Shown: positions 30,149 to 39,083 of the stretch, piece by piece | Numbering within the stretch: position 1 is the stretch's first letter | How the letters are laid out: every line of letters begins with the position of its first letter | Assembly (NCBI RefSeq): GCF_901827175.1 | Contig: NZ_LR594662.1 | Span: 4,154,001 to 4,218,000 of the forward strand | Length of the DNA stretch: 64,000 nt | Source of the DNA: Variovorax sp. RA8 | Lineage (GTDB): Bacteria > Pseudomonadota > Gammaproteobacteria > Burkholderiales > Burkholderiaceae_C | Direction of reading: 5' to 3' | Made by a program: the position numbers and the translations under genes | Notes under the pieces: model-generated | The model's database searches: none | Told to the model about the DNA's origin: nothing | The model's input: only the letters and a program-made list of their open reading frames with translations

Positions 30149-33028
30149 TTACTTGGTCAGCACGAAGCCCTTGAGCTTGGCGAAGGCGCCGTCGACCAGC
30201 GCCTTCTGCTGCTCCTGGTGCAGGTGGGAGTAGCCGACCGCAGGCGACGCCGAGGCGGCACGGCCCGAGTAGCCGAGCTTCTGGCCTTCCTGCAGGTTCT
30301 CGTGGATGTTGTGCTGCACGAAGAACCAGGCGCCCTGGTTCTGCGGCTCGTCCTGGCACCACACCACGTCGACGAGATTCGGATACTTCTTGAGTTCGGC
30401 GCCGAAGACCTTGTGCGGGAAGGGATAGAGCTGCTCGACGCGGATGATCGCCACGTCGTCGCTGCCCTTCTCCTCCCGCTTCTTCGCCAGGTCGTAGTAG
30501 ACCTTGCCCGAGCAGGCGATCACGCGCTTGACCTTGTCGGCCTTCAGGTCCTTGTTGTCGGGAATGACGGTCTGGAAGCTGCCCTTGGTGAACTCCGACA
30601 GCGGCGAGGTCGCGTCCTTGTTCCGCAGCAGCGACTTGGGCGTCATGATGATCAGCGGCTTGCGCAGGCTGCGCACCATCTGGCGGCGCAGCACGTGGAA
30701 GATCTGGCTCGCGGTGGTGGGCTGCACGACCTGGATGTTGGTGTCGGCCGACAGCTGCATGAAGCGCTCCAGGCGCGCCGAGCTGTGCTCGGGGCCCTGG
30801 CCTTCGTATCCGTGCGGCAGCATCAGGGTGATGCCGTTGACGCGGCCCCACTTCACTTCGCCCGAGGCGATGAACTGGTCGATCACGACCTGCGCGCCGT
30901 TGGCGAAGTCGCCGAACTGCGCCTCCCAGATCACCAGCGTGTTGGGGTCGTTCGACGCATAGCCGTATTCGAAGGCCAGCACCGCCTCTTCCGACAGGAT
31001 GGAGTCGATGACGACGAAGGGCGCCTGGTTGTCGGCCACGTTCTGCAGGGGCACATAGGTGCCTTCGTCGAACTTCTCGCGGTTCTGGTCGTGCAGCACG
31101 GCATGCCGGTGGGTAAAGGTGCCGCGGCCGCTGTCCTCGCCCGAGAGGCGCACCGGATAGCCGCTGGCCACCAGCGAGGCGAAGGCCATGTGCTCGCCCA
31201 TGCCCCAATCGACATTGATCTCACCGCGGCCCATGGCAGCACGGTCGTCCAGCACCTTCTTGACCAGCGGGTGCACGGTGAACTTCTCGGGCGCCTTGGT
31301 GATGCGCTCGGCCAGGCGCTTCCACTCCGCCAGCGGAATGGCGGTGTCGCCGGCATCGGTCCACTTCTTGTTCAGGAAGGGGCTCCAGTCGACGGCGTAC
31401 TTGCTCTTGAAGTTGGTGAGCACCGGGTTGGTGGTGTTCTTGCCGGCGTCGAACGCCGCGCGCTGCGCCTTCACCAGGTCGTCGCCGAGCGTGTCACCCA
31501 GGCCCTGGGCGGCGAGCCGGTCAGCGTAGAGCCTGCGCGTGCCGGGGTGGGCGGCGATCTTCTTGTACATCAGCGGCTGGGTCAGCGAGGGCGTGTCCTG
31601 CTCGTTGTGGCCCAGCTTGCGGAAGCAGACGATGTCGACCACCACGTCCTTCTGGAACTCCATGCGGAAATCCAGGGCCAGCTGGGTGGCCAGCACCACG
31701 GCCTCGGGGTCGTCGCCGTTCACGTGCAGCACCGGGGAATCGATCATCTTGACGACGTCGGTGCAGTACAGCGTCGAGCGGCTGTCGCGCGGGTCGCTGG
31801 TGGTGAAGCCGATCTGGTTGTTGATCACGATGTGCACCGTGCCGCCAGTGGAGTAGCCGCGGGTCTCGGCCAGCGCCAGCGTTTCCATCACCACGCCCTG
31901 CCCCGCGAAGGCGGCGTCGCCATGCACGATCACCGGCAGCACCTGCTTGCCCAGCGGATCGGCACGGCGATCCATGCGGGCGCGCACCGAGCCCTCGACC
32001 ACCGGGTTCACGATCTCGAGGTGCGACGGATTGAAGGCCAGGCTCAGGTGCACCGGGCCGCCGGGCGTCGAGACGTCGGAGCTGAAGCCCTGGTGGTACT
32101 TGACGTCGCCGCTGGGCAGGTCCTCGGGCGCCGTGTGGTCGAACTCGGCGAACAGGTCGGCCGGCATCTTGCCCAGTGAATTGACCAGCACGTTGAGGCG
32201 GCCGCGGTGGGCCATGCCGATCACGATCTCCTGCACGCCCTTGATGCCGGCCTGGCTGATCAGCTCGTCCATCGAGACGATGAAGCTCTCGCCCCCTTCC
32301 AGCGAGAAGCGCTTCTGGCCGACGTACTTGGTGTGGAGGAAGCGCTCCAGGCCTTCGGCGGCCGTCAGGCGCTCGAGGACGCGCTTCTTCTCCTCGGTGC
32401 TCAGCTTGGGGTTGGTCCGCGCGCTTTCGAGCCGCTGCTGCCACCAGCGCTTCTGCGCCTGGTCGGTCATGTACATGTACTCGGCGCCGATCGTGCCGCA
32501 GTAGGTCTCGCGCAACGCGTTGAGCAGGTCGCGCAGCGACATCGTGTCCTTGCCGAAGAAGGTGTTGCTCGTGTTGAACACCGTCTCCAGGTCGGCATCG
32601 GTGAAGCCGTAGAACGAAGGCTCGAGCTCGGGGATCGCCGGGCGCTCGGCGCGCTTGAGCGGATCGAGGTCGGCCCAGCGCGCGCCGACGTTGCGGTAGG
32701 CGGCGATCAGCTGCTGGACTGCCGTGCGCTGGCGGCCGAGCTCGGAATCGGCCCCGCTGGCCTGCACCACCTTGGTCGTGCCCTGCTTGGCGCGCTCGGC
32801 GAAGGCGTTGATGACCGGCTGGTGCGGGACGTCGCGTGTGGTACTGCCGTCGGTGGCCGGCACGTTCTGCAGCGCATCGAAGTAGGAGCGCCAGTTGTCG
32901 GGCACGCTGCCGGGGTTGGCGAGGTAGTTCTCGTACATCTCTTCGACATAGGGGGCATTGCCGCCGAAGAGGTAGGTGTTGCCTTGGTAGGCGTGGTAGA
33001 CGGACGCGGAGGACGTCGAATCGCTCAT
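30149..33028 (-). CDS. odhA: 2-oxoglutarate dehydrogenase E1
   Basis: 959 residues, normal E1o length. N-terminal YHAYQGNTYLFGGNAPYVEE, active-site IGMAHRGRLNVL, thiamine diphosphate region GDAAFAGQGVVMET and CFRKLGHNEQDTPS, and GEDSGRGTFTHRHAVLHDQ. It decarboxylates 2-oxoglutarate and passes the succinyl group to OdhB, in the TCA cycle. ATG 33028 has a hairpin (33044-33060) just upstream in the leader. The 185 bases to prpE hold the promoter of the odh operon. This enzyme would also receive 2-oxoglutarate made by the hmf genes that follow. Confidence 0.98.
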   Translation of the reverse strand: MSDSTSSASVYHAYQGNTYLFGGNAPYVEEMYENYLANPGSVPDNWRSYFDALQNVPATDGSTTRDVPHQPVINAFAERAKQGTTKVVQASGADSELGRQRTAVQQLIAAYRNVGARWADLDPLKRAERPAIPELEPSFYGFTDADLETVFNTSNTFFGKDTMSLRDLLNALRETYCGTIGAEYMYMTDQAQKRWWQQRLESARTNPKLSTEEKKRVLERLTAAEGLERFLHTKYVGQKRFSLEGGESFIVSMDELISQAGIKGVQEIVIGMAHRGRLNVLVNSLGKMPADLFAEFDHTAPEDLPSGDVKYHQGFSSDVSTPGGPVHLSLAFNPSHLEIVNPVVEGSVRARMDRRADPLGKQVLPVIVHGDAAFAGQGVVMETLALAETRGYSTGGTVHIVINNQIGFTTSDPRDSRSTLYCTDVVKMIDSPVLHVNGDDPEAVVLATQLALDFRMEFQKDVVVDIVCFRKLGHNEQDTPSLTQPLMYKKIAAHPGTRRLYADRLAAQGLGDTLGDDLVKAQRAAFDAGKNTTNPVLTNFKSKYAVDWSPFLNKKWTDAGDTAIPLAEWKRLAERITKAPEKFTVHPLVKKVLDDRAAMGRGEINVDWGMGEHMAFASLVASGYPVRLSGEDSGRGTFTHRHAVLHDQNREKFDEGTYVPLQNVADNQAPFVVIDSILSEEAVLAFEYGYASNDPNTLVIWEAQFGDFANGAQVVIDQFIASGEVKWGRVNGITLMLPHGYEGQGPEHSSARLERFMQLSADTNIQVVQPTTASQIFHVLRRQMVRSLRKPLIIMTPKSLLRNKDATSPLSEFTKGSFQTVIPDNKDLKADKVKRVIACSGKVYYDLAKKREEKGSDDVAIIRVEQLYPFPHKVFGAELKKYPNLVDVVWCQDEPQNQGAWFFVQHNIHENLQEGQKLGYSGRAASASPAVGYSHLHQEQQKALVDGAFAKLKGFVLTK

Positions 33029-33043
33029 ATTGCGCTGACCTTC

Positions 33044-33060
33044 GCTTCCCTGGGGGAAGC
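33044..33060. repeat. Hairpin in odhA leader
   Basis: GCTTCCC-TGG-GGGAAGC is a seven-pair stem, 16-32 bases upstream of the odhA start. In the transcript it would lie next to the ribosome site (AAGG). It could affect initiation or RNA decay; chance cannot be excluded. Confidence 0.5.
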
Positions 33061-33213
33061 ATTAGCTGGTTTGAGAAACCTTCCGCGACACGGCTGAACC
33101 GGTTGGCGGATGCGACTGTGGCTGGGGAAGGGCCGGAGTACCTTGGCATTGTGCCATGGCAGCTATGTGACGCCAGAAAGCGCCTGTGCAAGCCCTTCCG
33201 CGCGCGGGGCCGC

Positions 33214-35130
33214 CTACCCCTTGGGAGAGAGGGTCTGCCTCACCTGCTGGAGGGCGCCCGGATCCTCGATGGTGGTCAGGTCGCCGGGATCGCGTCCCTC
33301 GCAGACCGCCTGGATCGCCCGGCGCAGCAGCTTGCCGCTGCGCGTCTTGGGCAGCGCGCCCACGAAATGCACGCGCGCCGGCCGCGCCAGCGCGCCGAGC
33401 TGATCGCCCACCTGCTTCATGACCTCCCCTTCCAGCGCCAGGGCCGCCTGGGCGTCGCCGAGCACGGCGCCGTCCTTCGGCACCACGAAGGCCATGGCCA
33501 CCTGTCCCTTGAGCGCATCGGCCACGCCGACCACCGCGACCTCGGCGACCTTGGCATGGCCCGAAATGCTCTCCTCGATCTCCCGCGTGCCCAGGCGGTG
33601 GCCGGCGACGTTGATCACGTCGTCGGTGCGGCCGAGGATGTAGTAGTAGCCCTCCTCGTCGCGAATGCCCCAGTCGAAGGTGGAGTACACCAGCTTGCCC
33701 GGCACGCTCTTCCAGTAGGTGTTGACGAAGCGCTCGTCGTCCCGCCATACGGTCTGCATGAAGCCCGGCGGCGTCGGGCCCTCGATCACGACCACGCCCT
33801 TCTCGTTGGCGCCCTTCAGCTCCTCGCCGGTGGTCTCGTGCAGGATCCTGACCTTGTAGCCGTACATCGGCACGCCCGGGCTGCCGAACTTGCTGGGCGT
33901 GCGCTCCACGCCATTGGCCACCGTGAGGATGGGCCAGCCCGACTCGGTCTGCCAGTAGTTGTCGATGATGGGCACCCCCAGGCCCTCGCTGATCCAACGC
34001 GCCGTCGGTTCGTCGAGCGGTTCGCCTGCCAGGAACAGCGCGCGCAAGCTCGACAGGTCGTACTTCTTGAGCAACGACGGGTCCTGCTTCTTGAGTACGC
34101 GTACGGCGGTCGGCGCACTGAACATCACGGTGACCTTGTACTTCTCGACCAGTTGCCACCAGATGCCGCCGTCGGGCTGCCGGTCCAGCCCCTGCGTGGG
34201 CAGGCCCTCGTACATGATCGTCGCCATGCCTGCGATCAGCGGCCCGTAGACGATGTAGCTGTGCCCCACCACCCAGCCGATGTCGCTCGTCGAGAAGTAG
34301 GTCTCGCCGGCACGGCCGTCGAAGATGTGCTTCATGCTCGCCGCCAGCGCCACCGCATAGCCGCCCGTGTCGCGCTGCACGCCCTTGGGCCGGCCGGTGG
34401 TGCCGCTGGTGTAGATGGTGTAGCTGATGTCGGTGGCGTCCAGCCAGGTGCAGGGCACCTGCGCGTCGCGGTGCTTCTCGATCAGCCGGGCTGCCGGATG
34501 GTCGCGCCCTTCGGTCAGCGTCATCGGCGCGAGTCCTCGGTCGAACAGCAGCACTGCATCCGGCTTGTGCCCGGAGAGCCGGATCGCCTCGTCCAGCAGC
34601 GGCTTGTACGCGATCACCTTGCCGCCGCGCGATCCCGCGTCGGCGCTCACGACGACCTTGGGCGTCGCATCCTCGATGCGCGACGCCAGCGACGAACTCG
34701 CGAAGCCGCCGAACACCACGCAGTGGATCGCGCCCAGCCGTGCACAGGCCAGCATGGTGAAGGCGGCCTCGGGAATCATCGGCATGTAGATCAGCACGCG
34801 GTCGCCCTTGCCGACACCGAGTTCCATCAGCGAAGCCGCGACGCGCTGCACTTCGGCATGCAGTTCCCTGAAGCTGTAGCTCCGCTCCGTACCCGTCTCG
34901 GTCGAAACCGCGATCAGCGCCGGCTGGTCACCGCGAGTGGCGAGATGGCGATCGACCGCGTTGTGGCAGAGATTGGTGGTGCCGCCCGCGAACCAGTGCA
35001 CGAAGGGAGCCCGGCTCGCCTCGAGGACTTGGCGGGGAGGCGTTTTCCAGTCGATCAGTTCAGCCTGGTCGGCCCAGAACGCTTCTGGCTGGTCGATGGA
35101 ACGGCGATAGAACTCTGCATAGCTTGTCAT
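33214..35130 (-). CDS. prpE: Propionate-CoA ligase
   Basis: 638 residues. The acyl-CoA synthetase P-loop is TIYTSGTTGRPKGVQRDTGG, DNYWQTESGWPIL is the A5 motif, and TRSGKLLRRAIQA near the end carries the lysine that can be acetylated. The PrpE-type GYAVALAASMKHIFD region separates it from Acs. It activates propionate for the methylcitrate cycle. ATG 35130 with GGGAGA eight bases upstream (tccATG) is preferred over an upstream in-frame start. No prp cycle genes lie beside it, so it stands alone between odhA and the hmf regulator. Confidence 0.93.
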   Translation of the reverse strand: MTSYAEFYRRSIDQPEAFWADQAELIDWKTPPRQVLEASRAPFVHWFAGGTTNLCHNAVDRHLATRGDQPALIAVSTETGTERSYSFRELHAEVQRVAASLMELGVGKGDRVLIYMPMIPEAAFTMLACARLGAIHCVVFGGFASSSLASRIEDATPKVVVSADAGSRGGKVIAYKPLLDEAIRLSGHKPDAVLLFDRGLAPMTLTEGRDHPAARLIEKHRDAQVPCTWLDATDISYTIYTSGTTGRPKGVQRDTGGYAVALAASMKHIFDGRAGETYFSTSDIGWVVGHSYIVYGPLIAGMATIMYEGLPTQGLDRQPDGGIWWQLVEKYKVTVMFSAPTAVRVLKKQDPSLLKKYDLSSLRALFLAGEPLDEPTARWISEGLGVPIIDNYWQTESGWPILTVANGVERTPSKFGSPGVPMYGYKVRILHETTGEELKGANEKGVVVIEGPTPPGFMQTVWRDDERFVNTYWKSVPGKLVYSTFDWGIRDEEGYYYILGRTDDVINVAGHRLGTREIEESISGHAKVAEVAVVGVADALKGQVAMAFVVPKDGAVLGDAQAALALEGEVMKQVGDQLGALARPARVHFVGALPKTRSGKLLRRAIQAVCEGRDPGDLTTIEDPGALQQVRQTLSPKG

Positions 35131-35477
35131 GGACTTTGTCTCCCGCATGGGCAGGGCTCTCACGAACTGAATTCATAATTATGAGCGCGTGGCTTGCTTG
35201 AAGCTGACAGATGGCGGTGTCGTGGTGGTGCGTGCTAAGGACGGCCGTCCACCACCCGGCGGTGCAGGTGCAGCGAGGATCCAACCGCTGCTTTCGGGCC
35301 CCTTTGCCGTCGGCTGATCGCTGCCGCCGCACTTGCGCACTTTCCAGGCAAGTTTCCCGACCGCGCTTGTGGGGTCGTCGATAAGCACCCATGGGAAGAG
35401 ATCGGTGCGCCGCACACTTTCTGCCCTCCTAGGCTCTCGCGCGGACCCACCCGCCCGCAGTTCACAACGCGAGTCGC
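35131..35477. other. Non-coding gap between prpE and the LysR gene
   Basis: 347 bases with no credible gene. It begins with the prpE ribosome site and a 12-bp palindrome at 35173-35184 and contains a 12-bp GGACGGCCGTCC palindrome near 35230. No coding frame has family features and no clear terminator was seen for the LysR gene that ends at 35478. Confidence 0.7.
35173..35184. promoter_or_regulatory. AT-rich palindrome upstream of prpE
   Basis: TCATAATTATGA is a perfect 12-bp palindrome 43 bases before the prpE start in otherwise GC-rich DNA. It could be a -10 region or regulator site for prpE. No matching -35 was found. Confidence 0.4.
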
Positions 35478-36410
35478 CTACCCCGAGCCACGGTCTGCAC
35501 CAGAACCGGCGTGGTCGCCTTCGCCGAGCCCGCGCACGTGGCGCACGAGCGTGGCGATGAAAGCTGCTGCCGCCGGGCTCGGCGGCCGGCGCGGATGGGT
35601 CACGCAAACGATCTGGCGCGACAGGCGAGGCGAAGTCACCGTGGTGCCGTGCAATGCCTCGTGCTCGAGCTGGCGCCTGACGGCCACACGCGGCAGCACG
35701 GTGCAGAAATCGCTTTCGTGGACCAGCTTGAGAATCGCGCTGATCGAGTCGATTTCCACGTTGGGCGACAGGGTCACGTCTTCGGCTTGGCTGAAGCTTT
35801 CGATGATGCCGCGCAAGCCATGCTGCCGCGTCGGCAGGACGAGTCGCAGGTGGGCCAGTTCCGCGAAGGCCATCACGTGAGGCAGCGGTGCATGCTTCGG
35901 TCCAGCGATCACCAGCATGTCTTCCTCTGCGATCGCCTCGGTGTTGAGTGCCAGCGGGCGGCGCGGCTTGTTGACGATCGCGGCGTCGAGTTGGCCCACC
36001 GCGACGGCATCCGCGAGCGTGCCGCTGAAGCCGTCGGTTAACGAGAGATCGACCTTCGGATGCAGCGCGGAAAACTCCAGCAGTGCATCGACGAGCACAC
36101 CCTGCGCGACGGTCGCGATCATGCCGACGCGCACCAGGCCTGCAAGCTCGCCGGAGGTTTGCATGACCTGTTCGCGCGCATGGGCAAAATCACCGAGAAC
36201 GGGAAGGAACAGGCGATACATGCGCCGCCCTTCGCTCGTGGGCTCCATGCCCTGCGGGCTGCGCACGAAGAGTTGCTTGCCGATCTCTTCCTCGAGTTTG
36301 GCGATCTGCATGCTGAGCGCGGGCTGCACGATGTTGAGCCGGCGCGCGGCACGGGTGACGGAGCGCTCTTCAAAGAGCACCACGAAATACTGGACCTGTC
36401 GAAATTCCAT
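35478..36410 (-). CDS. LysR-type transcriptional regulator of the hmf operon
   Basis: 310 residues. N-terminal winged helix (MEFRQVQYFVVLFEERSVTR; ARRLNIVQPALSMQIAKLEE) and a LysR ligand-binding domain (LVRVGMIATVAQGVLVDALL onward). It is divergent from the degradative operon with a 138-base shared control region carrying a perfect palindrome, the classic arrangement for a LysR activator of catabolic genes. By position it corresponds to the hmfR regulators known beside hmf genes; the inducer would likely be furoate or its CoA ester, which is inference. The C-terminal 20 residues are Gly-rich. Confidence 0.9.
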   Translation of the reverse strand: MEFRQVQYFVVLFEERSVTRAARRLNIVQPALSMQIAKLEEEIGKQLFVRSPQGMEPTSEGRRMYRLFLPVLGDFAHAREQVMQTSGELAGLVRVGMIATVAQGVLVDALLEFSALHPKVDLSLTDGFSGTLADAVAVGQLDAAIVNKPRRPLALNTEAIAEEDMLVIAGPKHAPLPHVMAFAELAHLRLVLPTRQHGLRGIIESFSQAEDVTLSPNVEIDSISAILKLVHESDFCTVLPRVAVRRQLEHEALHGTTVTSPRLSRQIVCVTHPRRPPSPAAAAFIATLVRHVRGLGEGDHAGSGADRGSG

Positions 36411-36458
36411 CGTGCACCTGCCTGCTGTCTAGGCAATCACTATAAATGATGCCGTACA

Positions 36459-36476
36459 TCAATTCATATTAATTGA
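36459..36476. promoter_or_regulatory. Perfect palindrome, candidate LysR operator
   Basis: TCAATTCATATTAATTGA has exact TCAATT/AATTGA arms around six bases. It lies midway between the LysR gene and the operon and overlaps the -35 box at 36473. LysR proteins recognise short inverted repeats of about this size (T-N11-A type), so this is the likely recognition site. Confidence 0.65.
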
Positions 36477-36501
36477 CCTGATGACGCTGGATTTCTAGAC
36501 T
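36473..36501 (+). promoter_or_regulatory. Sigma-70 promoter of the hmf operon
   Basis: TTGACC (36473-36478), a 17-base spacer and TAGACT (36496-36501) form a good sigma-70 promoter with start near 36508, about 40 bases before the first gene. The -35 is shared with the palindrome, so the regulator could contact polymerase there or block it. Confidence 0.6.
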
Positions 36502-36548
36502 TTCCCCAGACCCGGACATCCACGCGCCGGGCATCGGAGACAAGTCGA

Positions 36549-37580
36549 ATGCCCTTCCTGCCCACGTCAGCTTGGCTGGCCATCACATCAGTTCACCGTC
36601 CGGGCCGCCGGGTCGCCTTTGCGATCGGCATGACAGCCGCCCTCTGCATCGTTGGCACGGGCAGTGCGCAAGCAGGACCGGACACCTACCCTTCCAAGCC
36701 GGTGCGCATCGTGGTGCCGTACCCGACTGGCGGCTTCAACGACACGCTGGCCCGGCTCGCGGCGGCCAAGCTGTCGGTCGCGTGGAAGCAGCCCGTCATC
36801 GTCGACAACAAGCCCGGGGCCGGCACCGCGATCGGCACGCAGGCTGCGGCAACGTCGCCGGCCGATGGCTACACGTTGCTGGTGGTGCAGTTTCCGTTTG
36901 CCGCGAACCCGTGGCTCTACAAGTCCTTGCCCTACGACTCCGAAAAGGCGTTTGCGCCGGTGGTGCTGGCCGGGCTGTCGCCGATGCTGCTGGTGGCCCA
37001 CGCCGGCGGTCCGTTGCACTCGCTCAAGGATGTGCTCGCGGCTGCCAAGGCCAAGCCCGGCGGCCTCAACTACGGCTCCTCGGGCGCGGGTTCGTCCAAC
37101 CACCTCGCGATGGCGTTGTTCGAAAGCCTGTCGGGCACACGCATGACCCAGGTGCCGTACAAGGGCAGCACGCCGCTGCTCACCGACCTGGCCGGCGGCC
37201 AGGTCGACCTGGCGGTGGACCTGGTGCCCCATGCCCTGCCCTTCATCCAGACCGGCAAGGTTCGACCACTGGCGATCGCTGCCGCCAAGCGCTCGCCGCT
37301 CATGCCCGACGTTCCGACAGCCGCCGAAGCCGGCCTGCCCGGCTACGAGGCGAGTTCGTGGCACGGCTTCGTGACGCCCGCCGGCACGCCGCAGCCCGTG
37401 ATCGACAAGCTCAACCGCGACCTCAACACCGTGTTCGCGATGGACGACGTCAAGAAGGTGTTTGCGCAGCAGGGCGTGGCGCCCGCAGGCGGCACGCCGG
37501 CCCAGTTCCGCACCTTCATCGACGGTCAGATGAAGCTGTGGAAGAAGGTGGTGCAGGACGCGCGCATCACCGCCGAATGA
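36549..37580 (+). CDS. Bug/TctC-family periplasmic solute-binding protein
   Basis: 343 residues. A signal sequence (FAIGMTAALCIVGTGSAQA) precedes the mature protein, which has Bug hallmarks: YPSKPVRIVVPYPTGGFNDT, ADGYTLLV, KPGGLNYGSSGAGSSNHLA and PVIDKLNRDLN. Bug proteins bind carboxylates and are very abundant in Burkholderiales, often without TctA/TctB membrane partners; none is seen here. First gene of the operon, with GGAGA before ATG 36549. It may bind furoate or furandicarboxylate for uptake or sensing; that is inference. It overlaps the next gene by four bases. Confidence 0.9.
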   Translation: MPFLPTSAWLAITSVHRPGRRVAFAIGMTAALCIVGTGSAQAGPDTYPSKPVRIVVPYPTGGFNDTLARLAAAKLSVAWKQPVIVDNKPGAGTAIGTQAAATSPADGYTLLVVQFPFAANPWLYKSLPYDSEKAFAPVVLAGLSPMLLVAHAGGPLHSLKDVLAAAKAKPGGLNYGSSGAGSSNHLAMALFESLSGTRMTQVPYKGSTPLLTDLAGGQVDLAVDLVPHALPFIQTGKVRPLAIAAAKRSPLMPDVPTAAEAGLPGYEASSWHGFVTPAGTPQPVIDKLNRDLNTVFAMDDVKKVFAQQGVAPAGGTPAQFRTFIDGQMKLWKKVVQDARITAE

Positions 37581-39055
37581 CCGAACGCCACTTGAATGAC
37601 ATGAACCAGCTTCAAGCGCTGAACCTCGTCGGCGGCGAATGGCTGCCCGCACATTCCGGCAGCGTGGGCACGCGTCACAACCCGGCCGACGGCACTGCAC
37701 TCGGGCAATTCGCGGCGTCCAGCCGCACCGATGCTGATGCGGCCATCGCAGCCGCGCGCCGCGCTTTCGACCAGCCCTCTTGGACACAGAACCCGCGCCT
37801 GCGGCAGATGGTCATGTTGCGTTGGGCCGATCGGCTTGAGGTACGCGCCGAGGAACTCGCACGCCTTCTGACGCTGGAGAACGGCAAGGTGATCGGCCAA
37901 TCGCGCGGCGAGATCGCAGCTGCGGTATCGGAGATCCGCTACTACGCCGGCCTGACCCGCTACATGCCCGGCCACGTGTTCGAAGTCGAATCCGGCGCCT
38001 TCTCCACGCTGCTGAAAGAGCCGGCCGGCGTGGCCGGCATCATCGTGCCGTGGAATGCACCCGCAGTGCTGCTGATCCGCTCGCTCACCCCCGCGCTCGC
38101 GGCCGGTTGCACCGTCGTCGTCAAGCCGGCGCCGCAGACGGCGCTGATCACCGCTGCGCTGATCGCGGAACTGCACGCTGCGGGTGGCCTGCCCGCCGGG
38201 GTGGTAAACCTGCTGAGCGAAGAAGGCCACGAGGTTGCATCACGTCTGGTCGAATCGCCCGACGTCGACGTCATCAGCTTCACCGGTTCCAACGCGACCG
38301 GCCAACGCATCATGACCGCGGCCGCGCCGACGATGAAGAAGCTCTCGCTCGAGCTCGGCGGCAAGTCGGCCTGCCTCGTCTTCGAAGATGCCGACGTGGT
38401 CGCCGTGGCGCCCGCGCTGGCAGCGGCCGCCACCATCATCAGCGGTCAGCAGTGCACCGCTGCACGAAGGGTGCTGGTGCACGCGAAGCACTACGACGCC
38501 ATGAAGCGCGCGCTCACCGCCGCGCTGCAGGGGCTGCGCGTCGGGCCCGGCCTTTCGGACGGCGCGCAGATCGGGCCGATGATCGACAACGCCACGGCCG
38601 ACAGCGTCGGCACGCGCATCGACGAAGCGATGGAAGCCGCCGACGAGGTGCTGGTGCGTGGCGGCCGCGCCAAGGGCGCGCTGGCCGCTGGCGCCTTCCT
38701 CACGCCCACGCTGGTCGCGCACCGCGACACCAGCGCCTTCTTCGTCCAGGAGGAGATCTTCGGCCCGCTGCTGGTGATCGAGCGCTTCGAAGACGAGGCC
38801 GAGGCCGTGGCTCGCGCCAACCATTCGGAGTTCGGCCTTTCTGCCAGCGTCTGGACGCGTGACGGCGCGAGGGCGATGCGCGTCGCTCGCGCGCTGCGCA
38901 ACGGCACGGTCTGGATCAACGATCACAACAAGCTCTTCGCCGAAGCGGAAACCGGCGGCTACCGGCGCAGCGGCCTGGGCCGGCTGCACGGCTACGACGC
39001 GCTGATCGACTTCCAGGAAATCAAGCACATCTACCAACAGGTCGGAACGGTCTGA
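37577..39055 (+). CDS. NAD(P)-dependent aldehyde dehydrogenase
   Basis: 492 residues. ALDH motifs: cofactor-binding IIVPWNAPAVLL, catalytic Glu259 in LSLELGGKS, catalytic Cys293 in SGQQCTAARR, and EEIFGPLLVI. It oxidises aldehydes to acids. Within this cluster furfural or 5-formylfuroate is the plausible substrate, feeding the furoate pathway. ATG 37577 overlaps the Bug stop (ATGA), while ATG 37601 is an alternative. The family spans many substrates, so specificity is context-based. Confidence 0.9.
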   Translation: MTERHLNDMNQLQALNLVGGEWLPAHSGSVGTRHNPADGTALGQFAASSRTDADAAIAAARRAFDQPSWTQNPRLRQMVMLRWADRLEVRAEELARLLTLENGKVIGQSRGEIAAAVSEIRYYAGLTRYMPGHVFEVESGAFSTLLKEPAGVAGIIVPWNAPAVLLIRSLTPALAAGCTVVVKPAPQTALITAALIAELHAAGGLPAGVVNLLSEEGHEVASRLVESPDVDVISFTGSNATGQRIMTAAAPTMKKLSLELGGKSACLVFEDADVVAVAPALAAAATIISGQQCTAARRVLVHAKHYDAMKRALTAALQGLRVGPGLSDGAQIGPMIDNATADSVGTRIDEAMEAADEVLVRGGRAKGALAAGAFLTPTLVAHRDTSAFFVQEEIFGPLLVIERFEDEAEAVARANHSEFGLSASVWTRDGARAMRVARALRNGTVWINDHNKLFAEAETGGYRRSGLGRLHGYDALIDFQEIKHIYQQVGTV

Positions 39056-39083
39056 ACGACCTTCCTGCCGGAAGGAAATCCCA

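Noticed and set aside
27377..32179. 1600-codon open frame on the plus strand
   Set aside because: It lies antisense to lpdA, odhB and odhA, is His/Arg/Leu/Val-biased with no family features, and is a GC-driven mirror of their codons.
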